64,000 bases of DNA from Allomuricauda sp. (GCF_002699205.1 NZ_PABT01000032.1:1-64000); one strand, 5' to 3'; positions 16,104-25,967 are shown, numbered from the stretch's first letter. Notes: generated by a model from the sequence alone, not told the origin. Program-made: numbers and translations.

Positions 16104-16799
16104 TTATTTGTTTTCCAGCACTTTGTCAATGGCCTCATTGACCATTTTTTCCATAATCTCGTACCCGGCTTTGGTCACATGCACTTCATCTGTAGTCAGT
16201 TTGGGGGGCAGCCCATTCCTTTCATCTGCCATTTCAGTAAAATAATCGAGATACATGACGTCTTTTTCTTCAGCCATTGTTTTGAGCATATCGTTGAGCT
16301 TCGGAATTTTGATATTTGGCTTTAGGCCCGGGCGCCAAGGATAATCATAGGCAGGAAGCACCGAGCAAACAATGGGTGCGATACCGTTCATTTTGGCCAG
16401 TTCCACCATCGACATGATATTATCCCGAGTTTGTTCGAGTGTCATAGGGCCAGTATTTCCGGCAATATCGTTCGTGCCGGCCAAAATCACCACTATTTTC
16501 GGATTCAGGTCAATAACATCTTGTCGAAACCTAAGTAGCATCTGCGGTGTGGTCTGCCCACTGATCCCTCGGTTCACATACGGATGGTACTCAAAAAATT
16601 CAGGGTGGGCATCTTTCCACATTTCGGTGATGGAATTACCCATAAAAACGACCCTGTTTCCATCCTTTTCGGGGACGGACAGCGCCGCATTGGCTTTTTT
16701 GTATTTGTTTAGATTTGGCCAATCTTGGGCGTTGATTTTAGAAGAGGTCGATAATCCCAAAAAAGATAGCATAATCCAGAGTATGGTTTGTTTTTTCAC
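16104..16799 (-). CDS. Secreted SGNH/GDSL hydrolase
   Basis: This is a 231-residue periplasmic or exported esterase of the SGNH superfamily, probably acting on acetylated sugars or lipids. The signal peptide (ILWIMLSFLGLSTSSKINA) is followed by block I FMGNSIT (catalytic Ser about 55), block II NRGISGQ, block III AGTNDI and block V DEVHVTKAG with the Asp/His pair. The start codon is GTG (16797-16799); no ATG lies between it and the signal peptide core. A 131-residue protein gene follows immediately. Confidence 0.88.
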   Translation of the reverse strand: MKKQTILWIMLSFLGLSTSSKINAQDWPNLNKYKKANAALSVPEKDGNRVVFMGNSITEMWKDAHPEFFEYHPYVNRGISGQTTPQMLLRFRQDVIDLNPKIVVILAGTNDIAGNTGPMTLEQTRDNIMSMVELAKMNGIAPIVCSVLPAYDYPWRPGLKPNIKIPKLNDMLKTMAEEKDVMYLDYFTEMADERNGLPPKLTTDEVHVTKAGYEIMEKMVNEAIDKVLENK

Positions 16800-16854
16800 T
16801 ACAGACGAATTTTGTTAAAAATATGAAATTCTATTCATACGTCTAATAACAAAT

Positions 16855-16885
16855 AAGCGGCGCGGACCAAAGGACCGCACCGCTT
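16855..16885 (-). terminator. Terminator after the S10 peptidase gene
   Basis: On the minus strand AAGCGGTGCGGTCC-ttt-GGTCCGCGCCGCTT forms a long GC-rich stem with one G-T wobble and one mismatch. It is followed by atttgttatt. It lies 27 bases past the peptidase stop and separates it from the SGNH gene. Confidence 0.8.
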
Positions 16886-16911
16886 AAAACTTTTAGTTTC
16901 TATGGTTTAGA

Positions 16912-18396
16912 TCAATACTTTGCGCTCTTTCCCTTAGTCTGGGTCCTTAAAATGAAAGCTCTAATATCATCGTTGGCTGTTTTTAGATCTTCTTTCCTCA
17001 AATACATCATGTGCCCAGAACGGTAACCCTTCCATTCAAATCGGTCCTTCATTTTACCACTGGGGTCTATCTGTGACATGGTGTACTTGGCTGCAAAATA
17101 AGTGCAGGCACCATCATAATATCCAGATTGGATCAAAACATTGAGGTATGGGTTTTGGGCCATCGCCTGTCTCAAATTGTCCCTTACATTGTCCTTGCTG
17201 TCATCCCAAGGGTGTACAGGACCGAACATGTTATACTTGATATCCGTTTTGAAGTTAAGCTCCTCTTGTAAGTAATAGTTTATGGCAGGCGTAAAACTGT
17301 GCAACCACGAGGTCAATTCGGGTGAATAATCTGGTCGTGTACCCGCCAACGTCTTATCAATTCCCAAATAACGGCTATCCAAACGGCCAATGGTATATCC
17401 ACCTTTTTCACGCAATAGAGCTTTCCAGAAAAACTGGGTGGGGACATCCAGATTATGATTGATGATATCCTGAACATCCAAACCGGTATAACGGGACATT
17501 TTTTCGGCAACGGCTTTACGCTCTGCATCTGCAATAAAACCACCTTTGGCGATTGCCGGCAACAATTTGTTTATTGTAAATTCCTCTACCTCTGGCAATA
17601 CCTCCAAAAGGTCCTTGCTTTGCAAATCCGGCGGTAAGGCCTTATGGTGCCATGCGGTAGCGGCAAAATATGGAAGGTTCAGGGCACTGGAAACAGGATC
17701 GTTGTCCCGGAACACTTTATAGTCCGCAGGGGAAACCATGATCACCCCGTTCAAGTACATCCATTGTTGATTTTGAAGCGCCAACGAAAGTCCCATAACA
17801 CGGGTCCCCCCATAGCTTTCACCTATAATGTACTTGGGTGAGTTCCAACGGTTGTTCCGTGTTACGAAAGTGTTTAGCCATTCGGCCAAATATTTGGTAT
17901 CGGCATTGATCCCGAAGAATTTTTTACGATCCACTTCCTTGCCTGTTTCTGGAATGGTACGGGAATATCCCGTATTTGCCGGGTTTACGTACACAATATC
18001 GGTCACGTCCAATACAGAATACGGGTTTTCCTTTACCCCATAAGGCTGTACGGGATACCCCTCATCGTCAATTTTAAGGATTCGTGGGCCAGTATATGCC
18101 AAGTGCATCCATACGGAGCCGGAACCGGGACCACCGTTGAAGGAAATCAATAAAGGTCTTGAAGACCTATCCTTCACCCCATTTTTGGTGTAATAGGTAT
18201 AGTGAAGCGATGCAATGGGTTCCCCCAATTCGTCCCATACCGGTTGTGTTCCGGTAGTTGCGGTATAATCGATTCTAGAACCATTGATGGTGACGGAATG
18301 TTGTGTGGTGATCGTGGTGTCAATGGGTAATTTTCTACTTTGGGCAAAGGCCATTGATGCGCACATTGCCAAACCTAACACTAAGAGTTTTTTCAT
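16912..18396 (-). CDS. Secreted S10 family serine carboxypeptidase
   Basis: This is a 494-residue exported peptidase of the serine carboxypeptidase family. A signal peptide (LLVLGLAMCASMAFA) is followed by the S10 hallmarks. FNGGPGSGSVW forms the oxyanion region. GESYGGTR carries the nucleophile Ser (about 192). An Asp lies in SGYYDGACTYF, and the catalytic His is in GHMMYLR near residue 465. It probably works in the periplasm or outside the cell on peptide C-termini. It is a single-gene unit with a strong terminator. Confidence 0.93.
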   Translation of the reverse strand: MKKLLVLGLAMCASMAFAQSRKLPIDTTITTQHSVTINGSRIDYTATTGTQPVWDELGEPIASLHYTYYTKNGVKDRSSRPLLISFNGGPGSGSVWMHLAYTGPRILKIDDEGYPVQPYGVKENPYSVLDVTDIVYVNPANTGYSRTIPETGKEVDRKKFFGINADTKYLAEWLNTFVTRNNRWNSPKYIIGESYGGTRVMGLSLALQNQQWMYLNGVIMVSPADYKVFRDNDPVSSALNLPYFAATAWHHKALPPDLQSKDLLEVLPEVEEFTINKLLPAIAKGGFIADAERKAVAEKMSRYTGLDVQDIINHNLDVPTQFFWKALLREKGGYTIGRLDSRYLGIDKTLAGTRPDYSPELTSWLHSFTPAINYYLQEELNFKTDIKYNMFGPVHPWDDSKDNVRDNLRQAMAQNPYLNVLIQSGYYDGACTYFAAKYTMSQIDPSGKMKDRFEWKGYRSGHMMYLRKEDLKTANDDIRAFILRTQTKGKSAKY

Positions 18397-18943
18397 TTTA
18401 CAAGTTGAATTAGTCTAGCCATAAAAATAAGGAATTTGAAAGTTTTTCTCTTGTCAAAAGATTTGAAAGAATAGGTATTGATGCATATATCTTATTTTAA
18501 AGGACAAACTAAAACCAATTGCAATGAATAAATAGTTTTACCTGAAGGAATTTTAATAGTTTAACCGCAAAAGGATTTGGAGGGGCCACATTAACATATG
18601 CCATGGGTACAAATCAAGATAAAGAAAATTGGGAATTGCCTTGGACTTTGAACCAGGTTTTGGATTTGGGGGATGATTTCTACCCTCAAACCAATAGGCT
18701 ACATGTTTTTTTTCTTTTTACCACAAAGTTTCCAATATATTGAAATAAAACAAGTTATGTTTTAGGTCATTCCATATACATTAATTTTGTCTTTTAAGTT
18801 GAAATAGCTCTCTAAATAGCAATTTGGGTAAGAATTATACTGCTAAAATGCTTAATATCAACATTTAATAGTAAATAAAATAGTTTTTGGCATGTAAGTT
18901 GCTCATAAATTGACTTCATTTGTAAAACCAAATCTTATCCATT
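18397..18943. other. 547-bp region without a convincing gene
   Basis: This AT-rich region lies between the divergently arranged S10 peptidase and a lipoprotein gene. One patch looks like former coding sequence. In the plus frame ending at 18743, a readable stretch GFGGATLTYAMGTNQDKENW and onward runs for about 55 codons, with ATG 18603 opening 46 codons. The codon usage resembles real genes until a poly-T run, and an upstream in-frame stop cuts it off. I see it as a possible gene remnant, not as a confident gene. No clear promoter box was found for the lipoprotein. Confidence 0.4.
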
Positions 18944-19759
18944 ATGAAAAAACTAATAATACCTACATTAGTCCTATTGTTCACTAGTTGCGAAAAAGAA
19001 GATACTGTTTATGAAACCAATACTGAAGGCGCTGTCGATGCTTTGACCGAGTATGTTACGGTAAGCAAAGTCTTTCAGGATATTGGAAACAACAACGGTG
19101 ACGTCATTTTATCGGCTGAAAGCTCGGAAGACCCATCAACAAACAAATATTTGGAGACCATATCAGCAAATCCAGAAATAACCATTTCGCCCGTAGACCT
19201 TGTTACTTTTCCAAAAACAATAACTGTTGATTTTAAAACAGGAGTGTTGGGTAAAGATGGTATCACCCGAAAAGGTACCGTTACCATTGTATCTACCGGT
19301 TGGTATAGGGAATCTGGCAGTGAGCATACGGCAACCTTTACCGATTACTATCACAACGATTATAAAGTGGAAGGAACACATATTGTAAAAAATATGGGAG
19401 AAAATGAAGATGGCGATTTAGAATATTCAGTTGTTATTGAGGATGGGAAAATTACCACAGAAACGGATGCTGTTATCGAATATGAAGAAAATTCGACAAG
19501 GACATGGATAGCTGGCGATGAAACACCTTTAAATATTTGGGATGATGAATATTTATTGGATGGCTTACAAAATGGCATCAGTTCCTCAGGTTTGGATTAT
19601 ACCATAACCATTGAAGAATCGTTGCATTTTGTGTTATATCCTCGAAGCATTGAATCGGGAATTGTGAATATTGACATAGCTGATATTAAAGACATTAAGA
19701 TAGATTACACCAATTCCACCATCACTATTTTAGACTCTGAATATCCGTTGGCTAAATAA
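18944..19759 (+). CDS. Lipoprotein of unknown function
   Basis: The 271-residue protein has a lipoprotein signal: MKKLIIPTLVLLFTSC with Cys 16 in the lipobox LFTSC, then an acidic tether (EKEDTVYE). The body is acidic and beta-rich with threonine-rich strands such as KGTVTIVSTGWYR and FTDYYHNDYKVEGTHIVKN. It resembles flavobacterial outer-membrane lipoproteins with no assigned role. It stands alone and is followed by a terminator. Its base composition is slightly more AT-rich than its neighbours. Confidence 0.8.
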   Translation: MKKLIIPTLVLLFTSCEKEDTVYETNTEGAVDALTEYVTVSKVFQDIGNNNGDVILSAESSEDPSTNKYLETISANPEITISPVDLVTFPKTITVDFKTGVLGKDGITRKGTVTIVSTGWYRESGSEHTATFTDYYHNDYKVEGTHIVKNMGENEDGDLEYSVVIEDGKITTETDAVIEYEENSTRTWIAGDETPLNIWDDEYLLDGLQNGISSSGLDYTITIEESLHFVLYPRSIESGIVNIDIADIKDIKIDYTNSTITILDSEYPLAK

Positions 19760-19768
19760 TAAATTGTC

Positions 19769-19816
19769 AAAAAAAAAAAGGCTTATTAATACTAAGTTGG
19801 TAGGCCTTATTTTTTT
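19769..19816. terminator. Terminator between convergent lipoprotein and transglutaminase-like genes
   Basis: A run of A, then AAGGC...GCCTT with a long interior, then ATTTTTTT. The stem is short, but A and T runs on both sides suit a bidirectional terminator between converging genes. Confidence 0.55.
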
Positions 19817-19833
19817 GAGTTAGCGCATTATTT

Positions 19834-20469
19834 CTAGAGTTTAAATTCGGTGATATCTTCTTTCGTGTCAAAAATATGCGGGTAGTGTTCCTTGATATTC
19901 TTTTTCATGAATTCCAACGGTACGTCCTCAAAATGCCCGTAATCTGCAGTATATTCCATAAAACGTGTCCCGGCACTATTGTACGCTTGCAAAAACGAGT
20001 GGTTTTCACCGTCAAACTCCAAAGGTTCTACATTTAGTTTTTCGCACAGGGTTTTGTTGAACGCCGGAGACATTTTCAACCATTTATTGTTGAGAAAAAC
20101 ATTTACCATTCCATGGGGCGTAAGTTCGTTAGATCCAAATTTTTCCATCAATCTATCCACGGCAATGTGGTTTTTTACCTTTCCCAAATGAAGTCTGGCG
20201 GGTATCCGCATCGCCCTGAGCCCTGCGATCAACAATATTGATTTTTCAACACAGTTCCCGGTGGATTTTTGGGCAATACTACTGGCCCTATAGTTTTCTT
20301 TGGCTAGGCTGATGTTGTAGGGGTCGTATTTCCAATCGTCCCGTACCTTGGTGTACAGCTCAATCGTTTTTTCTTTATCCGTTAATGATTTTCCCGAAAA
20401 TTCGGATATAAGTGATTGAACCGGATCACTTTCAAAGTCAAAAAAATAAGAAGGTTCCAAGTATTTCAT
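19834..20469 (-). CDS. Transglutaminase-like domain protein
   Basis: The 211-residue protein carries the transglutaminase/protease-like core. The catalytic Cys is in STGNCVEKSILLIAGLRAM (about 88), followed by IPARLHLGKV. The His is in TPHGMVNVFLNNKW, with a following conserved acidic/Asn site in the KMSPAFN region. There is no signal peptide, so it is probably cytoplasmic. Such proteins may be peptidases or amidases rather than true cross-linking enzymes. It is separate from the TIGR02757 gene by about 100 bases. Confidence 0.8.
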   Translation of the reverse strand: MKYLEPSYFFDFESDPVQSLISEFSGKSLTDKEKTIELYTKVRDDWKYDPYNISLAKENYRASSIAQKSTGNCVEKSILLIAGLRAMRIPARLHLGKVKNHIAVDRLMEKFGSNELTPHGMVNVFLNNKWLKMSPAFNKTLCEKLNVEPLEFDGENHSFLQAYNSAGTRFMEYTADYGHFEDVPLEFMKKNIKEHYPHIFDTKEDITEFKL

Positions 20470-20572
20470 TAATTAATGATTTAAAGCCAAAATATTGATG
20501 CTACCAATTTAATTTTTGAAAAGATAGTAGATCCTATGCTTGCCCAAAAGTTCTATTGGAGAATTAAATAAT

Positions 20573-21337
20573 TTAAAACCGCTCAAAAACCCCCAGCCCA
20601 AACAACGCAAAATCATACTTTACCGGGTCTGTTGCATCCAGTTTTCGTAGGTTTTTGTCCAGTTCCTGTAAAGCCTTGGCATCATTTTGTTTACGTTTGA
20701 GCAATTTTAGCTTACGCGCCACGTTGCCCGAGTGCACATCCAAAGGGCAGGAGAGTTTGGCCGGATCAATATCCTTCCAAATCCCAAAGTCCACTCCGGT
20801 GTCATTGTCACGGACCATCCAGCGCAAAAACATATTGATCCGCTTGGCCGCCGAACCTTTGTTGGGATCAGATACGTGTTTCTGGGTCCGGGCTTGGTGG
20901 GGCAGCTCAAAAAATACTTCCTTGAACTTGGAAACAGCAAGCTGCATGGAATCCTCGGTCTGATGCGCTGTAAAAACAGCTTCCAAACCACCGTGATTTT
21001 TATAAATGTTTTGCAGACTGCTTACAAAGTAAGCAAGGTCCGATCCATTAAAAGTCCGATGCACAAAAGGGGAGAGGACTTCCAAGTCGTCCTCCGAATG
21101 GTTCATAACAAAATCATATGGTGAGTTGCCCATCAAATCCATTAACCTGGATGCATTGTTGATAATGCTCTTACGGTTGCCCCAGGCAATGGTTGCTGTC
21201 AAAAAAGCACTGATTTCAATGTCTTCCTTTTGGTTAAACCGGTGAGGAACCTGAAGAGGGTCGTCCTCCAAAAACTTAGGATTGTTGTATTCAATCACCT
21301 TGGCATCCAAAAATTCCTTGAGTTCCGCTTTGGTCAT
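20573..21337 (-). CDS. TIGR02757 (DUF2400) family protein
   Basis: This 254-residue protein of a conserved family of unknown biochemical role is helical and recognisable from FLTATIAWGNRKSI near residue 50, HRTFNGSDLAYFV, and the C-terminal PLDVHSGNVARKL and DPVKYDFALFGLG. The conserved Asp, His and Arg residues suggest nucleic-acid or nucleotide binding; this is inference. Its ATG lies one base after the lolD stop region, so the two are cotranscribed. Confidence 0.92.
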   Translation of the reverse strand: MTKAELKEFLDAKVIEYNNPKFLEDDPLQVPHRFNQKEDIEISAFLTATIAWGNRKSIINNASRLMDLMGNSPYDFVMNHSEDDLEVLSPFVHRTFNGSDLAYFVSSLQNIYKNHGGLEAVFTAHQTEDSMQLAVSKFKEVFFELPHQARTQKHVSDPNKGSAAKRINMFLRWMVRDNDTGVDFGIWKDIDPAKLSCPLDVHSGNVARKLKLLKRKQNDAKALQELDKNLRKLDATDPVKYDFALFGLGVFERF

Positions 21338-21338
21338 A

Positions 21339-22007
21339 TCAATCTTTGGAAACGATCAAACCATCTACCATTGTGAGTTTCCTGTCCGCCATATCGGCCA
21401 GTTCAAGGTTGTGGGTAACAAGGACAAAGGTCTGCCCAAACTCGTCCCGTAGTTGAAAAAACAGTTTGTGGAGATTGTCCGCACTTTCAGAATCCAGATT
21501 TCCACTGGGTTCATCCGCCAAAACTACCGACGGTCTGTTCATTAGGGAACGTGCCACGGCTACACGCTGCTGCTCACCACCGGAGAGGGCGTTGGGCTTG
21601 TGGTGATAGCGATCTTTCAATCCCAAAAAATCCAAGAGTTCTTTGGCACGTTTTTCTGCTACCGTCCGTGGTGTTTTTTTAATGAAAGCTGGAATGCACA
21701 CATTTTCCAAAGCAGTAAACTCGGGCAACAACTGGTGAAATTGAAAAATAAAACCGATATGCTCATTTCTAAATTGCGCCAAACTTTTGTCATTTAGCCG
21801 GTTGACATCCGTGTCGTTGATCAACAGTGTGCTTTCACCTTTGTTGGTAGGGGTGTCCAAGGTGCCCAAAATCTGCAATAAGGTCGTTTTTCCTGCACCC
21901 GAGGCGCCAACTATGGAAACCACTTCTCCTTTTTTTATTTCCAAATCGACCCCTTTCAAAACCTTGAGGTCTCCGTAACTTTTTTGAATATTTGTGGCCT
22001 TTATCAT
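21339..22007 (-). CDS. lolD: LolD-like lipoprotein-releasing ABC transporter ATPase
   Basis: This is the ATP-binding subunit of the system that extracts lipoproteins from the inner membrane for transport to the outer membrane. The 222 residues contain Walker [10 protein letters not shown] (about 34), Q-loop [15 protein letters not shown], signature [15 protein letters not shown], Walker [14 protein letters not shown] and switch His VTHN. The [11 protein letters not shown] segment is typical of the LolD/MacB subgroup. No permease gene is adjacent, as is usual in flavobacteria where lolC/E lies elsewhere. A MacB-type exporter ATPase is the alternative. Confidence 0.88.
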   Translation of the reverse strand: MIKATNIQKSYGDLKVLKGVDLEIKKGEVVSIVGASGAGKTTLLQILGTLDTPTNKGESTLLINDTDVNRLNDKSLAQFRNEHIGFIFQFHQLLPEFTALENVCIPAFIKKTPRTVAEKRAKELLDFLGLKDRYHHKPNALSGGEQQRVAVARSLMNRPSVVLADEPSGNLDSESADNLHKLFFQLRDEFGQTFVLVTHNLELADMADRKLTMVDGLIVSKD

Positions 22008-22148
22008 AAATACAGCTTCGGTGGTCGAAGATAATCATTACAGTTGTATGACAAAGATGGGGGTTTTTGGCTAAAGTTCTGTGTCGTTTTTCGACTAAAC
22101 GTAAAAGAAATATATGGTGTATTCAAACTTTTGCACCTAAATATTGTT

Positions 22149-22156
22149 TAGCTTTG
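22149..22156 (+). promoter_or_regulatory. Bacteroidota promoter for msrA-folE
   Basis: The -7 box TAGCTTTG lies 15 bases after TTTG at 22130-22133. It ends eight bases before the msrA ATG, so the leader would be very short. Confidence 0.5.
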
Positions 22157-22163
22157 ACTTGAA

Positions 22164-22718
22164 ATGGATAAACAGAATAATTCAAATTTTGAGACTGCAA
22201 TCTTTGCCGGAGGTTGTTTTTGGTGCACCGAAGCTGTTTTTCAGCGACTTAATGGGGTAGTGGAAGTGGTGTCCGGGTACACTGGCGGGAACATAAAGAA
22301 TCCGGCATATCGGGAAATTTGTACCGGACGGACCGGACATGCCGAGGGCGTTAAGATCACTTTTGACCCAAATATTATTTCCTACATGGATCTTTTGGAG
22401 GTGTTTTTTGCCACCCATGACCCTACAACGTTGAACCGGCAGGGAAATGATGTGGGCACACAATATCGTAGTGAGATTTTTTACACCACACCGGAGCAAA
22501 AACAAATGGCAGAGGATCTCATCCATCTTTTGGAGCGAAAAAAATTATTTGATTCCCCGATCGTTACAGCTGTTTCGGAAGCAAAGCCCTTTTATGTGGC
22601 CGAGAAGGAACATCACGACTATTACAACGAAAATAGGGAGCAACCCTATTGCCAATTTATAATTGATCCCAAGATCAAAAAACTGAACCGTTATTTTTCA
22701 AAAAAGTTAAAAGCATGA
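22164..22718 (+). CDS. msrA: Peptide-methionine (S)-S-oxide reductase
   Basis: MsrA repairs oxidised methionine (S form) in proteins and as the free amino acid. The catalytic motif GGCFWCTEA (Cys about 18) is present, with the conserved [41 protein letters not shown] and [10 protein letters not shown] segments. The 184-residue length is normal, and no MsrB domain is fused. There is no signal peptide, so it is cytoplasmic. Its last bases overlap the folE start (ATGA), so the two are translated together. Confidence 0.97.
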   Translation: MDKQNNSNFETAIFAGGCFWCTEAVFQRLNGVVEVVSGYTGGNIKNPAYREICTGRTGHAEGVKITFDPNIISYMDLLEVFFATHDPTTLNRQGNDVGTQYRSEIFYTTPEQKQMAEDLIHLLERKKLFDSPIVTAVSEAKPFYVAEKEHHDYYNENREQPYCQFIIDPKIKKLNRYFSKKLKA

Positions 22719-23314
22719 CATCATATAGGAACCTCGAAGAATACAATATTGAAATCACCAATGAGGTAAAAGACCATTTCTCTAAAATCGTGGATGATAT
22801 TGGTGAGGATATTACCCGCGAGGGATTGATAAAAACTCCTGAACGGGCTGCAAAAGCTATGCTTTTCCTGACACAGGGGTATAAGCAAGACGCAGAGGAA
22901 ATCCTAAGAGGGGCCATGTTCGAGGAAAGTTATGATGATATGGTGATCATTAAGGACATCGAATTGTATTCGCTCTGCGAGCACCACATGCTCCCCTTTT
23001 TTGGAAAGGCCCATGTTGCATATATCCCTAATGGGCATATTGTGGGGTTGAGCAAGATTCCAAGGGTGGTGGATGTTTTTGCCCGCAGGTTGCAGGTGCA
23101 GGAACGTTTGACCCATAATATTTTAGAGTGCATAAACAATACATTAAAGCCCAAGGGGGTCGCTGTTGTAATAGAGGCTTCCCATATGTGCATGATGATG
23201 CGCGGTGTCCAAAAACAAAATTCGGTTACCACAACTTCCGGTTTTAGGGGGCAGTTTGAAAAAATCGAGACCCGAAACGAGTTTTTAAAGCTGATCAGCG
23301 CCGATTTGTCTTAA
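22715..23314 (+). CDS. folE: GTP cyclohydrolase I
   Basis: FolE converts GTP to 7,8-dihydroneopterin triphosphate, the first step of folate (and pterin) synthesis. The 199-residue protein has the zinc and catalytic residues in [20 protein letters not shown] and [17 protein letters not shown], plus the [10 protein letters not shown] motif near residue 42. It is the zinc-dependent IA form. Translation is coupled to msrA by a 4-base overlap. A small membrane protein gene follows. Confidence 0.98.
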   Translation: MTSYRNLEEYNIEITNEVKDHFSKIVDDIGEDITREGLIKTPERAAKAMLFLTQGYKQDAEEILRGAMFEESYDDMVIIKDIELYSLCEHHMLPFFGKAHVAYIPNGHIVGLSKIPRVVDVFARRLQVQERLTHNILECINNTLKPKGVAVVIEASHMCMMMRGVQKQNSVTTTSGFRGQFEKIETRNEFLKLISADLS

Positions 23315-23354
23315 TTGGTTTTCCCAATTGGGTGGTAATTGCTATTTTTCCCCT

Positions 23355-23639
23355 ATGACAGAAGAAAAAGACAATAAATATCGCATTCTCCTATTGGGTC
23401 TACTGTTTGATGGTATTGGTATGCTATCCTTTGTTATACCTGGCATAGGGGAGTTTTCCGATGTGATCTGGGCGCCCGTTGCCGGATGGCTCATGACCCG
23501 TTTGTACAAGGGCAGGGTAGGGCAGGCTGCTGGTTTGATCACTTTTGCCGAAGAATTGGTGCCGGGTATGGATGTAATCCCCACCTTTACCTTGACTTGG
23601 ATATACACTTACCTTTTGAACAAAAAAAAGAACAAGTAG
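23355..23639 (+). CDS. Small membrane protein, unknown function
   Basis: The 94-residue protein has two or three hydrophobic segments (ILLLGLLFDGIGMLSFVIPGIG, VIWAPVAGWLM, IPTFTLTWIYTYLL) and a Lys-rich C-terminus. The ATG at 23355 (MTEEKDNKYR) is preferred over the upstream non-ATG start of the ORF track, which adds nine unlikely residues. It lies 40 bases after folE and ends in a terminator. I know it only as a conserved flavobacterial hypothetical protein. Confidence 0.75.
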   Translation: MTEEKDNKYRILLLGLLFDGIGMLSFVIPGIGEFSDVIWAPVAGWLMTRLYKGRVGQAAGLITFAEELVPGMDVIPTFTLTWIYTYLLNKKKNK

Positions 23640-23662
23640 TTCCAAAAAATTACTACTTGTTC
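23630..23662. terminator. Bidirectional terminator, 11-bp perfect stem
   Basis: GAACAAGTAGT-N11-ACTACTTGTTC with a run of eight A before it and a short T stretch after. It overlaps the last codons of the small membrane protein gene and faces the converging TonB receptor gene. Confidence 0.75.
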
Positions 23663-23687
23663 TTTACGATTCGTTATGCTCTGTTTT

Positions 23688-25967
23688 CTAGAATGGAATA
23701 CTCAAGCTAACCGCAATGTTTCTACCTATATTGGCAATACCATCTGCTTTCAACCTGGATAGGTGCGAAATATAATCTTTATCAAAAAGGTTGTTCCCTG
23801 TAATGGAATAGTTCATTTTTTGATTAAAGATTCGAATATCCCCACCAACGCCCACATTGAACAAGTTGTATCTAGCTGTTGGAGTTTCAAAATCTGCCAC
23901 CTTGTTCTGATCAAAGAAGGTTTGAAGTGTTACAAATGCAAAGCATCGATATTCCTGATTTTGTTTTTTCCATTCCACCCTAAAGGTGTTGGTCCAACGA
24001 TTGGCGGGAATCAATGGAAGGTTTGAATTATCTTCCAATTCTCCGTAAACAATATCATAACTACTCTCCAAATGCAGCCAATCTATGGGGTGGGGGTGTA
24101 AATGAAATCCAAATTCACCACCATACAGTATGGCATTTTGTTGCTGAAAATTATAAATAGGATCGGAATCCCTGTATTCACCGGTTGGCTCCAAATAAAT
24201 ATAATCGTTTACAATGTTATAGAACGTATTGATGTACGCTTCGATATGTTTGTTTCCGTATTCCAATGCCAGATCGACTTGGAAGTTTTGTTCACTATCA
24301 AGGTCTGGATTTCCAATCTCGACCCTATTGGCTCCACTGTGCAATCCGTTCGAGGTCAATTCCGATAAGTTTGGTGCCCTGAACCCAGTGGCAAGATTTA
24401 TACGCCCTATAATATTTTCGGTAAGATCCATACGGTACCCTGCAGCAGCATTGAAACTATTGAAGTCCTTATTTATGGAAGGGATGTATTCTTCGTCACC
24501 TTCAACACCACTTTCTTCGCCGTTGATGGATCTTAGGTCGTATCGCAGACCTATCTGGAGGTCACTGTTATCAAAATGGATATGGGATGTGGCCAAAACA
24601 CCAAAGTCGTTGGTAGTGGCATTGGGCACCAATACTTCTTCTCCAAAGTTTTCATTGGTTTGATGCATTCCTTGGACCCCAAAAATAGTCGTCATTTTCC
24701 CCCACTGTGGATTATACTGGATATTGTAGTTGAATGTTTTCAACCTCATGTCCAGTGCAGCCCCTTCTTCCTCTTCTCCGTGTTCCTCCTCCTCCTCATG
24801 ATCTTCCTCTTCATGGTCCTCTTCCTCCTCATCGTGATGGTGCTCTTCAAACTCTTTCCGATTATTTATCGTGTAACCGAAAGTGGCTTCCAAACTCGAT
24901 TTCTTGAAAAATAGATTGTTCTTGGAACTTAGGATGTGTGTGGAGAGTTCTTGATAAGGCAATAAGGGGTCGCGGTCGTTGTTCTGCACCCCGATTTCTT
25001 CCGGAATTCCAAGTTCCGAAGCATTATAATTGTACCTGAGTTCCGATTTGAACTTAGCGGTTTGGTACGCAAGCCCTGTTTTTATGTCAGCTTCGTTGAA
25101 CCTAGAGTTTGTAACACTGGTCCCGTCGCCAGTTTCGTAATCTGCGTTGGAAGCATAGGCACCACGTACCAGAAATTTTAGTTTTTCCCCAGAGGTCTTG
25201 AACCCTGCATTGGCATTGTATCCAAGGGTGTTTGTAAAATACCTCATGTTAATATCCCCCGATGTTTCCCCAGAGGTTTCAAATTTTTCCGGATTCAGGT
25301 ATAGAACACCGCCCAGTGCGTCCGAGCCATACAATAACGAAGCCGGTCCCTTAATTACCTCTACACTTTCAATCCCTGCATCGTTAAGACCCAATCCATG
25401 TTCGCCTCCATATTGTTGGTTTTCCAGACGAACACCCTGCGTATATACCAGGACACGGTTAAAGCTCAGTCCACGAATAACCGGCTTTCCGATTCCAACA
25501 CCTGTGGAAACAGAGGAAACCCCCGGAATGTTCGTAATTCCTTCAGATAATGTAATACCTCCTTGCTGTTTCAGTTCTTCCATGGATTTTTGCTCCACTT
25601 TCATCACATTTTCCCGCTGTAATTTGTGAAAGGGTGTAGAAAGGACCACTTCATCCATTTCTATGGCAGAAGGAACCATTTGATGGTCAAAGCTGTTACT
25701 TCCGGGATTAATTTCAAAGGAGGTGGAATACGTTTCAAATCCAATATAGGAGATGACCAATTTATAGTTTCCCTCTGGTAGGTTTTTCAGTGTATAGTTT
25801 CCATTTTGGTCGGTTACCGTACCATTCTCCAATTGTGGAATGTATACGGATACTTGCTCTAAAGGTTCTCCGTTTTCAGCGTCCACAATCTTACCTGACA
25901 GTGTATTCTGCGAATATGTTAAAATCGGAACCAATGCCAAAAACATTGAAATATATAATTGTTTCAT
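23688..25967 (-). CDS. TonB-dependent receptor, probable zinc/metal uptake (ZnuD-like)
   Basis: This 759-residue outer-membrane active transporter has a signal peptide (ISMFLALVPILTYSQ), a carboxypeptidase-like beta domain (residues 22-105, GKIVDAENGEPLEQVSV), a plug with VIRGLSFNRVLVYTQGVR and EVIKGPASLLYGSDALGG, and a beta barrel ending in the typical aromatic C-terminus (NIAVSLSIPF). An extracellular loop near residues 385-415 is packed with His, Glu and Asp (EEHHHDEEEEDHEEEDHEE). This is the kind of loop that captures Zn or another divalent metal in ZnuD-type receptors. A small His/Cys-containing protein gene lies upstream in the same direction. Ligand assignment is inference. Confidence 0.92.
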   Translation of the reverse strand: MKQLYISMFLALVPILTYSQNTLSGKIVDAENGEPLEQVSVYIPQLENGTVTDQNGNYTLKNLPEGNYKLVISYIGFETYSTSFEINPGSNSFDHQMVPSAIEMDEVVLSTPFHKLQRENVMKVEQKSMEELKQQGGITLSEGITNIPGVSSVSTGVGIGKPVIRGLSFNRVLVYTQGVRLENQQYGGEHGLGLNDAGIESVEVIKGPASLLYGSDALGGVLYLNPEKFETSGETSGDINMRYFTNTLGYNANAGFKTSGEKLKFLVRGAYASNADYETGDGTSVTNSRFNEADIKTGLAYQTAKFKSELRYNYNASELGIPEEIGVQNNDRDPLLPYQELSTHILSSKNNLFFKKSSLEATFGYTINNRKEFEEHHHDEEEEDHEEEDHEEEEEHGEEEEGAALDMRLKTFNYNIQYNPQWGKMTTIFGVQGMHQTNENFGEEVLVPNATTNDFGVLATSHIHFDNSDLQIGLRYDLRSINGEESGVEGDEEYIPSINKDFNSFNAAAGYRMDLTENIIGRINLATGFRAPNLSELTSNGLHSGANRVEIGNPDLDSEQNFQVDLALEYGNKHIEAYINTFYNIVNDYIYLEPTGEYRDSDPIYNFQQQNAILYGGEFGFHLHPHPIDWLHLESSYDIVYGELEDNSNLPLIPANRWTNTFRVEWKKQNQEYRCFAFVTLQTFFDQNKVADFETPTARYNLFNVGVGGDIRIFNQKMNYSITGNNLFDKDYISHLSRLKADGIANIGRNIAVSLSIPF

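Noticed and set aside
24770-24845. The repetitive ctcctc/cttcctc stretch as a microsatellite or assembly artefact
   Set aside because: It is in frame and encodes the His/Glu/Asp loop of the TonB receptor, which makes functional sense; kept as part of the protein.
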